Assembly: GCF_017751145.1 (NCBI RefSeq)
Contig: NZ_CP046640.1
Span: 3,018,137-3,082,136 of the forward strand
Origin: Iocasia fonsfrigidae
Lineage (GTDB): Bacteria > Bacillota > Halanaerobiia > Halanaerobiales > DTU029
DNA: 64,000 nucleotides
Reading direction: 5' to 3'
A program made the translations under genes and the position numbers. Positions 8,720 to 16,514 of the stretch are shown one piece after another. The notes under the pieces were generated by a model that was not told where the DNA came from, ran no database searches, and was given only the letters and a program-made list of their open reading frames with translations. Each line of letters starts with the position of its first letter. Positions within the stretch are counted from its first letter, which is position 1.

Positions 8720-9733
8720 TTAATCCCTTTTGCCTATTGGTGCAGAAGACTCCCGTATAATTAACTCATGCTTTAACAGCAATTCTTTTTGTGTAATTTT
8801 CTGCTTAGTCATTTGTCCATATAACATATAGGCTGCCCTTCTACCAATCTCATAACAGGGTTGGGCAACTGTTGTAATATAAGGATGAAACATCATAGTA
8901 TCTTCAACATCATCAAAACCTATTATTGTCAAATCTTCAGGTACCCTAACCCCCATTTCTTTTGCCTGACTAATAGCACCAAGTGCAACCCTATCAGAGA
9001 TACAAAAAATCGCTGTAGGCCTACTTTTAAGCTGAAGCAGTTGAGCTGCAGCCCTTTTCCCACTCTTAAATGAATAATCTCCAGTAGAAAAAACAATATA
9101 ATCGTTCGGGTTTTTAATACCATGTTTATGTAATGTATCTTTATAACCTTTTAATCTTAACGAGGTAGAAATATAATTATTCTGACTACTTATAGTTGCA
9201 ATTCGCTTATGACCTAGATCAATTAAATACTCCATTACATCTTGAGCAGCCTTATAATTATCAATAGCAACATGAGAAATATCTACCTTATCATCATATT
9301 CTGAACATTGAACCACAGGATATTCCTGTGCATACTCCAGAAGCCAATCACAGCCAAGACTACTTGCTAAAAGGATAGCACCATCTGCCCTTTTCTTTTT
9401 TAACATCTCCATACCTTTTTTTTCACTTTTCGGGTCATCACCAGTATTAAAAATCAAAGCACTGTACTCAATTTCATTTGCTACATCACCTATCCCTGTT
9501 AATATATGAGAATAATAAGGATTTGTAATATTAGGGGCAAGAATAAGAATAACCCGGCTTTCATTTTTGCGGAAATTCCGTGCTAATATATTCGGTTTAT
9601 AAGAAAGCTTTTCAATAGCATCATAAACCCTTTCTGCCGTTTCTGGTCGCACCAAATCCTGATTATTTAGCACCCGTGAAACCGTAGCAACAGAAACATT
9701 GGCCTCCTTTGCAACATCAGCTATAGTTGTCAT
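8720..9733 (-). CDS. LacI family transcriptional regulator
   Basis: 337 residues. N-terminal helix-turn-helix (TIADVAKEANVSVATVSRVL) and hinge helix region Y-K-P-N-I-L-A-R, then an RbsB-like effector domain with RADGAILLAS, I-A-T-I-S-S and TIIGFDDVEDT. It is the first gene of the leftward sugar operon, 70 bases upstream of the binding-protein gene, with AGGAGGAATTT before the ATG. Two identical palindromes at 9787-9806 and 9857-9876 are its likely operators, so it probably represses its own operon until the imported sugar or a metabolite is bound. Confidence 0.93.
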   Translation of the reverse strand: MTTIADVAKEANVSVATVSRVLNNQDLVRPETAERVYDAIEKLSYKPNILARNFRKNESRVILILAPNITNPYYSHILTGIGDVANEIEYSALIFNTGDDPKSEKKGMEMLKKKRADGAILLASSLGCDWLLEYAQEYPVVQCSEYDDKVDISHVAIDNYKAAQDVMEYLIDLGHKRIATISSQNNYISTSLRLKGYKDTLHKHGIKNPNDYIVFSTGDYSFKSGKRAAAQLLQLKSRPTAIFCISDRVALGAISQAKEMGVRVPEDLTIIGFDDVEDTMMFHPYITTVAQPCYEIGRRAAYMLYGQMTKQKITQKELLLKHELIIRESSAPIGKRD

Positions 9734-9782
9734 AAATTCCTCCTGAAATTTTCCAAATAAAATTAAAAATAAATATTATGTA

Positions 9783-9811
9783 AGTCAAATGTAATTGATT
9801 ACATTTTTATT
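9783..9811 (-). promoter_or_regulatory. LacI-type operator 1 with overlapping promoter
   Basis: AAATGTAATTGATTACATTT at 9787-9806 is an almost perfect palindrome of the LacI-family type (TGTAAT ... ATTACA). On the minus strand a TTGACT (9783-9788) touches its edge and a TAATTT box follows after 17 bases, so a repressor bound here would block the lacI/sugar operon promoter. Confidence 0.7.
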
Positions 9812-9856
9812 AATATCTTGCCCTTTTAGGGGAAATTCCTAGTTTTATGAAATTTC

Positions 9857-9876
9857 AAATGTAATTGATTACATTT
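9857..9876 (-). promoter_or_regulatory. LacI-type operator 2
   Basis: Exact second copy of the 20-base palindrome of operator 1, centred 70 bases upstream of it. Two identical sites at near-helical spacing fit DNA looping by a tetrameric LacI-type repressor or cooperative binding. A TATAAT-like box (about 9886-9891, minus strand) lies just upstream. Confidence 0.7.
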
Positions 9877-9968
9877 TTTAATATTATATATAGAATATCA
9901 TTAATTTAATTAGATATCAATACTTCTTTCCAAAATAATTATATTTTATATATTGTATTTTTATATAA

Positions 9969-10949
9969 TTATTCTTGATTATGATTTAATATTTCTTCAA
10001 GTATCTCAACCACTGTTATAACTTGTCTTTCGCTTACTTTATCAGATGGAATTCCTTGTTTTATACAATTCAAAAAATGAGATAGTTCATGATAAAACAT
10101 TCCTGTTGGTGGGAGATTTATTCCCGTAGGAATTTTTATCTCATCCTCTATATCAAAATAATAAGGTTCCCTTTCAGACTGATATAAAATCAAATTTTTT
10201 CCGTCGAAGACTACTAATGCATTCTCAAAGTAAATCCTCCAGCGTGTAGTAAATGGATAATCAGCATTATACCATGCCGCTTCAGCAACTATATTTAATT
10301 TTCCATATTTATAGTTAAAACGGTATTGTTCTTTAACTTTCCTATTTTTTCCTCCACAGCTGGTAAAATCATACTTGTCTGGCTTCCCAAACAAACTAAC
10401 TATTAGATCAAGGTCATGAATATGTAAGTCAAATGGTAAAAGTCCACTCTTATCCTTATCAAACAACCACCCACCTTGTGCCCAGCCTGGAGATCCTGTA
10501 ATGCGTTCAAAATACCCATCAAGTGGTTTCCCAAACTCCCCATTTTCTATAATCTGATGCAAAATTTCTGCTGCTTTAGTAAACTGTAAAACCTGACCCA
10601 CAAATAATAATAATCCCTTCTCCTCCGCTAAATTAAACATATCTTCAGCATCTTCTTTGTGAAGTGCTATAGGTTTTTCTACAATAACATGTTTCCCAAG
10701 AAAAAGGCTTTTCATAACCTGTTGTTTATGTAAAAAGGTAGGTGTACAAATATCAATAACATCGATCTCTTCCACCTGTACCATACTATCAATATTTTTA
10801 TAAACAGGAAGACCCCATTTTTCTGCTTTTTTCCTGCCAGATACAGAATTACTAACCACAGCTGCAACTTTACATCCATCGATTTCCGCATAATTATTAT
10901 GATGTACGCTGCCCATCCCGCCAATACCAACAATACCAATTCTTATCAT
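9969..10949 (-). CDS. Gfo/Idh/MocA family oxidoreductase
   Basis: About 326 residues. Rossmann motif GIVGIGGMGSVHH at the N-terminus, EKPIALH near residue 95, then GQVLQF and D-L-H-I-H-D-L-D, where the catalytic Asp/His of this family lie. The open frame can begin at a GTG at 10952, but the ATG three bases later has AGGAGGAG at better spacing, so 10949 is chosen. It is a paralogue of the dehydrogenase at 3985-5025 and follows an isomerase gene by about 20 bases; the two form a second dehydrogenase/isomerase pair in front of lacI. Confidence 0.88.
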   Translation of the reverse strand: MIRIGIVGIGGMGSVHHNNYAEIDGCKVAAVVSNSVSGRKKAEKWGLPVYKNIDSMVQVEEIDVIDICTPTFLHKQQVMKSLFLGKHVIVEKPIALHKEDAEDMFNLAEEKGLLLFVGQVLQFTKAAEILHQIIENGEFGKPLDGYFERITGSPGWAQGGWLFDKDKSGLLPFDLHIHDLDLIVSLFGKPDKYDFTSCGGKNRKVKEQYRFNYKYGKLNIVAEAAWYNADYPFTTRWRIYFENALVVFDGKNLILYQSEREPYYFDIEDEIKIPTGINLPPTGMFYHELSHFLNCIKQGIPSDKVSERQVITVVEILEEILNHNQE

Positions 10950-10970
10950 CACTACTCCTCCTCATATATT

Positions 10971-11792
10971 TTAAATTTCAAGTCCTATTGATTGTAAATA
11001 TTGATAAGAATCTTTTACAGCTTGATTAATTTCCTCAATATTTTTTGCCCCATTTTTAGTAAATTCTATTTCAATACTTAAAGGACAATTATTTTCTGCC
11101 TGTTTCAATTTGCTTAGTATCATCTTGAAATCTATTCTTCCTTTTCCAAGTGCAGGAAAATTCCATTCATCTTGTCTCCCCGCTTTATCTTTGAGATGTA
11201 TATGTCCAATTTCATTAATACAGGCTTCAACATCTTCTTCTAAGTTTACTGCACCATAAAAAATGGCATTAGCTGTATCATAATTAATGACTACACGTGG
11301 TGAGTTGACAATATCTATAATATCTTTCAAACACTTACCTGTTCCATGTTTTCCATGGTTCTCTAATCCTAAAATTAAATTATATTCCTCTAAATACGGT
11401 ATCAATTCTTGGATATGCCCTGCTACCTCAAAATTAGATATTTCTGCCTTATCTTTCAAATGGGCTTCTCCAATAGAGGAAATAACATGCTCACATCCAA
11501 AGAATCCTGCAAGACGAATGTTAGCTATAAAATCAGTGATTCGCCCTTTATCCATTAGATTACAGTGACCACTCATGGAAATGGGGATTAAATCATTCTC
11601 CTTTAATTCATCTTTAATCTTATATAATTGCTTTAAACTCATTGTAGGAAAAACATGTTCTGTCCAACCCTTTGTCGCTGTAAGTTCAATATACTTAAAA
11701 CCAGCCTTACTTATTCCATCCATTGCTTGACATAACGAATAGCCATGATAAGTATTAGAGTTAACGGCTATTATCCTCTGCAATATATCCAT
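10971..11792 (-). CDS. Sugar phosphate isomerase/epimerase (TIM barrel)
   Basis: About 273 residues, AP endonuclease 2 superfamily. Motifs: NSNTYHGYS at the N-terminus, L-I-L-G-L-E-N-H-G-K (metal Glu), VVINYDTANA (Asp), IGHIHLKDK (His/Lys) and LSIEIEF (Glu). The open frame continues to 11900 but its first 36 residues look non-coding. ATG at 11792 abuts GGAG, and a TTG three codons later (11783) has better spacing, so either may be the true start. Similar in fold to 3056-3970 but not a close copy. Pairs with the dehydrogenase next to it. Confidence 0.85.
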   Translation of the reverse strand: MDILQRIIAVNSNTYHGYSLCQAMDGISKAGFKYIELTATKGWTEHVFPTMSLKQLYKIKDELKENDLIPISMSGHCNLMDKGRITDFIANIRLAGFFGCEHVISSIGEAHLKDKAEISNFEVAGHIQELIPYLEEYNLILGLENHGKHGTGKCLKDIIDIVNSPRVVINYDTANAIFYGAVNLEEDVEACINEIGHIHLKDKAGRQDEWNFPALGKGRIDFKMILSKLKQAENNCPLSIEIEFTKNGAKNIEEINQAVKDSYQYLQSIGLEI

Positions 11793-11962
11793 CTCCTTTT
11801 TTATAATATTTAAATTATTATAACATTGTAATATATGCGTTTTCAATAAATTGAGCAAACATAAAAAAATTTCATTATTAAGCCTCTTTGGTAAAGTCAA
11901 AAATTATGGTGGTCTTTCCACCCTATTCTTTTATAAATCTATAAGGCAGATGACCACCAGAA

Positions 11963-11992
11963 AAACGACAGCTTTTAATAAGCTGCCGTTTA
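11963..11992 (-). terminator. Terminator after the livF region
   Basis: Stem AAACG-CAGCTT / AAGCTG-CGTTT with a short AT loop. On the minus strand it is followed by a run of U, placing it just after the stop (12001) of the binding-protein tail downstream of livF. Its sequence resembles the terminator at 3007-3034. Confidence 0.65.
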
Positions 11993-12000
11993 ATAATTAA

Positions 12001-12102
12001 TTATGGTTTTTTTGGCAATTTTTTAACTACAACACTATCAGTAGTAATCTTACCATCAACAATCTTCCAGACGCCTATAGTGTCATATCTATCAACCCCC
12101 CA
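12001..12102 (-). pseudogene. C-terminal tail of a lost substrate-binding protein
   Basis: Overlapping the end of livF in another frame, 33 codons run open to a TAA at 12001: W-G-V-D-R-Y-D-T-I-G-V-W-K-I-V-D-G-K-I, then V-V-V-K-K-L-P-K-K-P. The V-W-K-I-V-D-G-K-I pattern is typical of the extreme C-terminus of type I ABC binding proteins of the branched-chain amino acid (LivK) kind. The rest of the gene is missing, apparently by a deletion that fused its end to the livF stop. Identity as LivK is inferred from the neighbour. Confidence 0.5.
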
Positions 12103-12793
12103 GGAAAAGTTCGGCTACTTCATCATTATTTAATAATCCCTGACCAGTATCTTCATATTTATTTTGACCAGTTGCCAGAACATAGCCTCTATCTGACATC
12201 CCCAGAGCTTTTTTAGCATTTTGTTCAACCATCAAAATAGATACACCAGTCTTATTAATATCTTTTACCTTATCAAGGATCATATCTATATACATTGGTG
12301 CCAGCCCAGCAGTAGGTTCATCTAATAAAAGAAGGTCTGGTTCTATAATCAATGCTCGACCAAAGGCAACCATCTGCCGCTGCCCACCGCTCAGTGTACC
12401 CGTTCTTTTCTTCCTCTTTTCTTTCAAGGGGGGGAATAAATCATAAATCAATGTTAATCTATCTTTCATGTTCTTGTTATTGACAAAAGCCCCCATTTCC
12501 AAATTCTCATGTACAGTAAGTGAGGGAAATACATTATCACTCTGAGGTACAAATGAAAACCCAAGCCTTACCAAACGATCCGGCTTAAAACCACCTATTT
12601 CCTCTTCCCGATATAACACCTTCCCCTCTCTTGGTTTTACCAGACCAAAGATAGTCTTTAACAAGGTTGACTTACCAGAACCATTAGGTCCAACTATAGA
12701 AACTACCTCTCCTTGATTAACCCTGATCGATATCCCATGTAATATTATCATCTCTCCATAGCCAGCTACTACATCTTTTACTTCCAAAAGCAT
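12092..12793 (-). CDS. livF: Branched-chain amino acid type ABC ATPase (LivF)
   Basis: 233 residues, normal LivF length. Walker A GPNGSGKST (about residue 35), Q-loop V-P-Q-S-D-N-V-F-P, signature LSGGQRQMVAFGRAL, Walker B LLLLDEPTAGLAP and VEQNAKKAL (H-loop replaced by Gln, normal for LivF). The C-terminus V-A-E-L-F-L-G-G is the classic LivF end. It should power a branched-chain amino acid or amide importer, but no livG, livH, livM or livK is intact here. It is an orphan between two relics of those genes, so it may have no partner. Confidence 0.88.
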   Translation of the reverse strand: MLLEVKDVVAGYGEMIILHGISIRVNQGEVVSIVGPNGSGKSTLLKTIFGLVKPREGKVLYREEEIGGFKPDRLVRLGFSFVPQSDNVFPSLTVHENLEMGAFVNNKNMKDRLTLIYDLFPPLKEKRKKRTGTLSGGQRQMVAFGRALIIEPDLLLLDEPTAGLAPMYIDMILDKVKDINKTGVSILMVEQNAKKALGMSDRGYVLATGQNKYEDTGQGLLNNDEVAELFLGG

Positions 12794-12827
12794 AAAACAT
12801 CATCCCTTTCAACCCCTTATAAAACAG

Positions 12828-12901
12828 CTACTCCCTATGCCACCTAAGTACGGTCTCAATTACTAGTGGGTGTTTCCGTATGTCATCAAGCACACCTTAA
12901 C
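12828..12901 (-). pseudogene. C-terminal relic of livG
   Basis: Immediately upstream of livF, a frame reads V-K-V-C-L-D-D-I-R-K-H-P-L-V-I-E-T and then, after a small frame slip, L-G-G. LivG ATPases end in just this way (T-x-D-D-I-R-x-x-P-x-V-I-E-x-Y-L-G-G). The remainder of livG is gone. This is the normal gene order livG-livF, so the local liv operon has been deleted from both sides. The remaining upstream stretch to 13129 shows no coding signal. Confidence 0.55.
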
Positions 12902-13129
12902 AAATACCATTTAAAAACACATTTATTACTTAATAAATATTATATTTATGATATGTTTGTGTTACTTACATGTTAATTTTATACCCGCTTTTTCTTTTTG
13001 TCAAGGCATTTTCATTCGATTTCAAATGGATACATGTTTTTGCTAATTATTACGTTAGCTTTTGGAGGCAACGTCCACAAAACATAACATGATTTAAGAG
13101 CAATTTTATATGATAACAGAAATAAAAAT

Positions 13130-13160
13130 ACACCCCTGTTTTATTTAATAACAGGGGTGT
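13130..13160 (-). terminator. Terminator after the DUF2721 pair
   Basis: Perfect 11-bp stem ACACCCCTGTT / AACAGGGGTGT with a 9-base AT loop, about 50 bases after the stop at 13209. Confidence 0.75.
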
Positions 13161-13208
13161 AAATTAAAAGAAATTTATTATCTTATTATTTATTTTAATA
13201 ATATCTTA

Positions 13209-13607
13209 TTAAGAAATGTCCTTTTCACCAAGTTGAATATTCAAGGCATGAACAGACATGTTAATTTCGATTGCAGAAATAATCAATGAAATCATAAGCA
13301 GTACAAGCGCTACTGCAAAGACTATTTCTCCAGCAAGAGATTTTTCAAAGAATAATAAAAACATAGAGAAAACACAAAAAAACAAAGCAATAATAGCCAG
13401 AAACTGCATATTCCTGATAAGTTTAACTCTACGTTTCAACGATTTTATCTGAGATGATATAACAATATTATCTTTCCCTTTTTCCTCTATTTCATCATGA
13501 AGGCTTCTAATTAAACTAGCAATAGCAGAAAACCTATTCGTATATGCCAGCATCAATAAAGAAATCGTAGAAAAAACCAATGCTGGCGTAGTTAATGTAA
13601 AACCCAT
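13209..13607 (-). CDS. DUF2721 family membrane protein
   Basis: 132 residues. Starts TLTTPALVFSTISLLMLAYTNRF, followed by a basic/charged loop with a helix of about 40 residues, then two adjacent membrane helices and an amphipathic end. This is the DUF2721 layout (three membrane helices). The family has no known function. It lies 14 bases after its paralogue at 13622-14011, with GGGGTGAGG before the ATG; both have the T-P-A-L-x-F start. They may form a hetero-oligomer. Confidence 0.8.
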   Translation of the reverse strand: MGFTLTTPALVFSTISLLMLAYTNRFSAIASLIRSLHDEIEEKGKDNIVISSQIKSLKRRVKLIRNMQFLAIIALFFCVFSMFLLFFEKSLAGEIVFAVALVLLMISLIISAIEINMSVHALNIQLGEKDIS

Positions 13608-13621
13608 TTATCCTCACCCCA

Positions 13622-14011
13622 TTAATATTCTATATCTAAATTAATATCTAAAGCCTTTAAGGAAAAATATATCTCAATTAAAACTGATATAAGTGCAGCT
13701 AAGAAAAATATCAATCCTGCAGAAAATAACAAATTTACTATTATTCCTCCCCCTAATAATGTGAAAAACATTGCTGATATCTCAAAAAACAAAGCTAAAA
13801 CACCAAAGATATGAATAAATTTAATAATCCTCAGTCTGATTGCAAAAATATTAATCTGTTCTTTAACATTTTCTAGACTGCTCTCATTTTTAAACATTAT
13901 ATTGAAGTTTCTAATTAACCTGGAAAGCCTGGTAAATCTCAAAATATAAGCCGACATTAATAGACATACCCCTTTAAATAATAAGGCAGGTGTCCCAATA
14001 CTTAAAAACAT
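13622..14011 (-). CDS. DUF2721 family membrane protein (paralogue)
   Basis: 129 residues, same architecture as the next gene: I-G-T-P-A-L-L-F-K-G at the N-terminus, R-L-S-R-L-I-R, a central charged helix, two membrane helices and an acidic C-terminus. Ribosome site AGGAGGGATGGT. First gene of the pair. No function is known for the family. The two share family motifs but are clearly diverged, so the duplication is not recent. Confidence 0.78.
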   Translation of the reverse strand: MFLSIGTPALLFKGVCLLMSAYILRFTRLSRLIRNFNIMFKNESSLENVKEQINIFAIRLRIIKFIHIFGVLALFFEISAMFFTLLGGGIIVNLLFSAGLIFFLAALISVLIEIYFSLKALDINLDIEY

Positions 14012-14157
14012 ACCATCCCTCCTGGCAGATAAGATTTTATTGCTATTATATCTATGTTATTTATTAAATTTAACATTATAACTAGGCATATGTCAAGACT
14101 TTCATCCTATGTGCAAGTGTATATACAGATATACATTGATAAATTATACCTAAAGCA

Positions 14158-14184
14158 AAAAAACACCCTTTTAAGGTGTTTTTA
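14158..14184 (-). terminator. Terminator after the phosphoesterase gene
   Basis: AAAAACACC / GGTGTTTTT stem with a short AT loop, 20 bases after the stop at 14205. A U-run follows in either direction. Confidence 0.7.
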
Positions 14185-14204
14185 GTAAAACATTTATAAC
14201 TTTC

Positions 14205-14759
14205 TTAGAAATACTTATATGATTCAATAACTTTACCATTATCTAAATTCAAAATAGAGATTTCTCCATTTTTTATACTGGCCAGGGTTGGTACTCCAGG
14301 TGTCTGTTTAGGTAGTGCAATACTACCAGGATTAAGAAGTATTACCCCATCATCTTCCTTAATAACCGGGATATGTGTATGTCCATAGATAAGTATTTTT
14401 GCCCCAAATCTCCTGGCAAAATCAAACCTCTCTGCCTCATTATCATGTTGAAACCCGTGATAAATAACTATTCGCAAACCATTATCTTCTACTACAGACA
14501 ACTCTGGCAGAGGATATGGTAGTACCCAGTCATCTACCAGGGCATCAACATTCCCTTTTACTGCTAATAAGTTGTAGTCAGCCTTATTAATTAAATCAAC
14601 AAGGCCTTTGGTATCATAACCATCTGGCAGGCGATTACGAGCACCATGATAGAGTATATCCCCAGCATGGAGTACCATATCGGCCTGTCCAAAATAAGTC
14701 TCAGCCTTTTTCCAATTAGCCAGACTACCATGTGAGTCACTAAGCACTATAAAATTCAT
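14205..14759 (-). CDS. YfcE/MJ0936-type metallophosphoesterase
   Basis: 184 residues, normal for the family. Metal-binding motifs in order: SDSHG (8-12), H-A-G-D-I, VKGNVD, Y-H-G-F and YGHTH. These small cytoplasmic phosphodiesterases hydrolyse bis-pNPP-like substrates or short phosphodiesters; the physiological substrate is usually unknown. It has its own terminator and AAGGGGGCTG ribosome site, and is probably a single-gene unit downstream of the ECF operon, from which a short repeat element at 14844-14869 separates it. Confidence 0.92.
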   Translation of the reverse strand: MNFIVLSDSHGSLANWKKAETYFGQADMVLHAGDILYHGARNRLPDGYDTKGLVDLINKADYNLLAVKGNVDALVDDWVLPYPLPELSVVEDNGLRIVIYHGFQHDNEAERFDFARRFGAKILIYGHTHIPVIKEDDGVILLNPGSIALPKQTPGVPTLASIKNGEISILNLDNGKVIESYKYF

Positions 14760-14843
14760 AGTTATCAGCCCCCTTTCTGCTAATTAATCTTATCCCAACT
14801 AGACAGAAATTACAAGGTCTACCATCTAACCGCAAAGCTAATA

Positions 14844-14869
14844 TGACAGCCGAAACCGTCCCCTTGTCA
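14844..14869. repeat. Dispersed short palindromic element, copy 1
   Basis: On the minus strand TGACAAGGGGACGGTTTCGG continues to CTGTCA, so the ends TGACA / TGTCA form an imperfect hairpin. The same element is at 19613-19637. Elements of this look (GTGACAAGGGGACGGTT...) are scattered through many Clostridia-related genomes and resemble REP sequences served by RAYT (IS200-like) transposases. Its first bases supply the TGA stop of the EcfA gene ending at 14867. Confidence 0.6.
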
Positions 14870-15676
14870 CCTAGTTTTCGCTTTTTTATATTCCAAATAC
14901 TCCTCAACAGTTAAAAAAGTATTCTGAGCACCTAGTTTATGGCAAAGCTGGGTTACGTGTGGTGGTTCCAGGTAGGCATCTTTGAGGACTGCCTCCTGAG
15001 AATAGACATCCCTTGTGTTACTGTCAAGTAAAACCCTGCCTTCATTAAATACTACTGTCCTTTCAAAAGTCTCCGCCACAAAATCCATGTCATGGATAAT
15101 AGTTAACACAAGTTTTCCTTGCTTACTCAGATCTTTAATTAAAACCTTAATCTTCTCTTTGCCTGCATAATCCTGTGCAATTGTCGGTTCATCTAAAATA
15201 ATAATAGCTGTATCCATGGCCAGGATAGAAGCAATAGTGACCAGTTTCCTGTCAGAAAGGGTTAGGTCATAGGGGTTTATTTCCTGCTTATCTGCTATAT
15301 CCAGCATCTTAAGTGCTTTTAGGGCATTATCGCGTGCAGTATCCTCATCCTGTCCAATATTAAGTGGGCCAAACATAACCTCATCAATCACTTTACCCTT
15401 AAAAATCTGGTCATTAGGGTTTTGAAACACCAGACCAATTTCACCAGCCAGTTCAGCTACCGTAGCTTCCCTGGTGTTTTTGCCATTTATAATTATATCT
15501 CCTATCTTAGGTTTTAAAATACCTTTTAATAGTTTAACAAAAGTAGTTTTACCGGCACCATTTTGACCAATAATAGCTGTAGACCTATGATCAAATTCTA
15601 AGCTAATCCCTTTTAATACCTCTTCCTCTTCAGTATAAGAGAAATGTAGGTTTTCTACTGAAATTTTTTTATCCAT
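14867..15676 (-). CDS. ECF transporter ATPase, second subunit (EcfA-like)
   Basis: About 269 residues. Walker A GQNGAGKTT, Q-loop VFQNPNDQI, Walker B IIILDEPTIAQD, and an H-loop HDMDFV. The ABC signature is unusual: L-T-L-S-D-R-K-L-V instead of LSGGQxQRV, so the active-site asymmetry of the heterodimer may rest here. The open frame runs to 15844, but the ATG at 15676 (MDKKISVENLHFSY) overlaps the stop of the first ATPase gene by 8 bases, typical coupling. Forms the ATPase pair with 15669-16514. Confidence 0.9.
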   Translation of the reverse strand: MDKKISVENLHFSYTEEEEVLKGISLEFDHRSTAIIGQNGAGKTTFVKLLKGILKPKIGDIIINGKNTREATVAELAGEIGLVFQNPNDQIFKGKVIDEVMFGPLNIGQDEDTARDNALKALKMLDIADKQEINPYDLTLSDRKLVTIASILAMDTAIIILDEPTIAQDYAGKEKIKVLIKDLSKQGKLVLTIIHDMDFVAETFERTVVFNEGRVLLDSNTRDVYSQEAVLKDAYLEPPHVTQLCHKLGAQNTFLTVEEYLEYKKAKTR

Positions 15677-16514
15677 TATGATCAACCACCACTCCATAGG
15701 CCTCTTCCAGAGTAACAGGATATAGACCTGTATCTTTATCTTGATAACCAAGCCCTTTACATATCCTGGTAAAAGAAGGGGCTGCAATACCATGTTCTGC
15801 CAGGTCGTCCCGGGAAAAAACCCTCTGCGGGGTATCAAAATCAATCATTTCTCCATCATCTAAAAAAATCACCCGATCAGAGTAGGCCGCTATTTTCTCC
15901 ATTTTATGTTCCACCATAATAACAGTCATCTTCTCCTTACTAAGCTTCTGAACAGCCCTAAAAACCTCTTCAGAACCCTGGGGATCAAGCTGAGAAGTTG
16001 GTTCATCCAGTACTATAACCTGTGGTTTCATAGCAATAATACTGGCAATAGCCATCCTCTGCATCTGCCCTCCGGATAAATCAAAGGGATTGCGGTCTTT
16101 ATATTGATATATACCCAGTAAATCAAGGGCATAATCAACCCTTTCAACTATTTTCTGACGGCTAATTCCGGCATTTTCTAAACCGAAAGCCACTTCTTCA
16201 TAAACAGTTAATTTAGAACCTGTGACCTGAGTAAAAGGATTCTGGAAAACAATACCCACCTTTAAAGAAAGAACACTAATTGAGGTATTTAAAACCTCTA
16301 AACCATCAACAATTACCTTCCCACCATAGGTTCCTTTATAAAAATGAGGAACAAGACCGGCCAGAGCCTGACAGAGGGTCGATTTTCCGGCAGAGTTCTG
16401 GCCTACTATCCCAATAAATTCCCCTTCTTCTATTGAAAAAGATATCCCTTTAAGTGCTAGTTTCTCTGACATAGGGTATTTATATTTTAATTTATCTACT
16501 ATTATTTTTTTCAT
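15669..16514 (-). CDS. ECF transporter ATPase, first subunit (EcfA-like)
   Basis: 281 residues. Walker A GQNSAGKST, Q-loop VFQNPFTQV, canonical signature LSGGQMQRMAIASI, Walker B VIVLDEPTSQLD, H-loop VEHKME. Overlaps EcfT by 4 bases and the second ATPase by 8, so T, A and A' are translationally coupled. Together the two ATPases drive the T component and the substrate-specific S component encoded upstream in the same operon. Confidence 0.93.
   Translation of the reverse strand: MKKIIVDKLKYKYPMSEKLALKGISFSIEEGEFIGIVGQNSAGKSTLCQALAGLVPHFYKGTYGGKVIVDGLEVLNTSISVLSLKVGIVFQNPFTQVTGSKLTVYEEVAFGLENAGISRQKIVERVDYALDLLGIYQYKDRNPFDLSGGQMQRMAIASIIAMKPQVIVLDEPTSQLDPQGSEEVFRAVQKLSKEKMTVIMVEHKMEKIAAYSDRVIFLDDGEMIDFDTPQRVFSRDDLAEHGIAAPSFTRICKGLGYQDKDTGLYPVTLEEAYGVVVDHNG

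Noticed and set aside
8929-9123. 64-codon leftward frame overlapping the lacI gene
   Set aside because: Overlaps a certain LacI-type gene in another frame and has no motif or ribosome site.
11793-11900. 36-codon N-terminal extension of the second isomerase
   Set aside because: Cys, Asn and Leu-rich non-family sequence without a ribosome site; the TIM barrel begins after 11792.
15677-15844. 56-codon N-terminal extension of the second EcfA gene
   Set aside because: The extension is non-homologous and lies inside the first ATPase gene; the ATG at 15676 gives the standard EcfA start and an 8-base coupling overlap.
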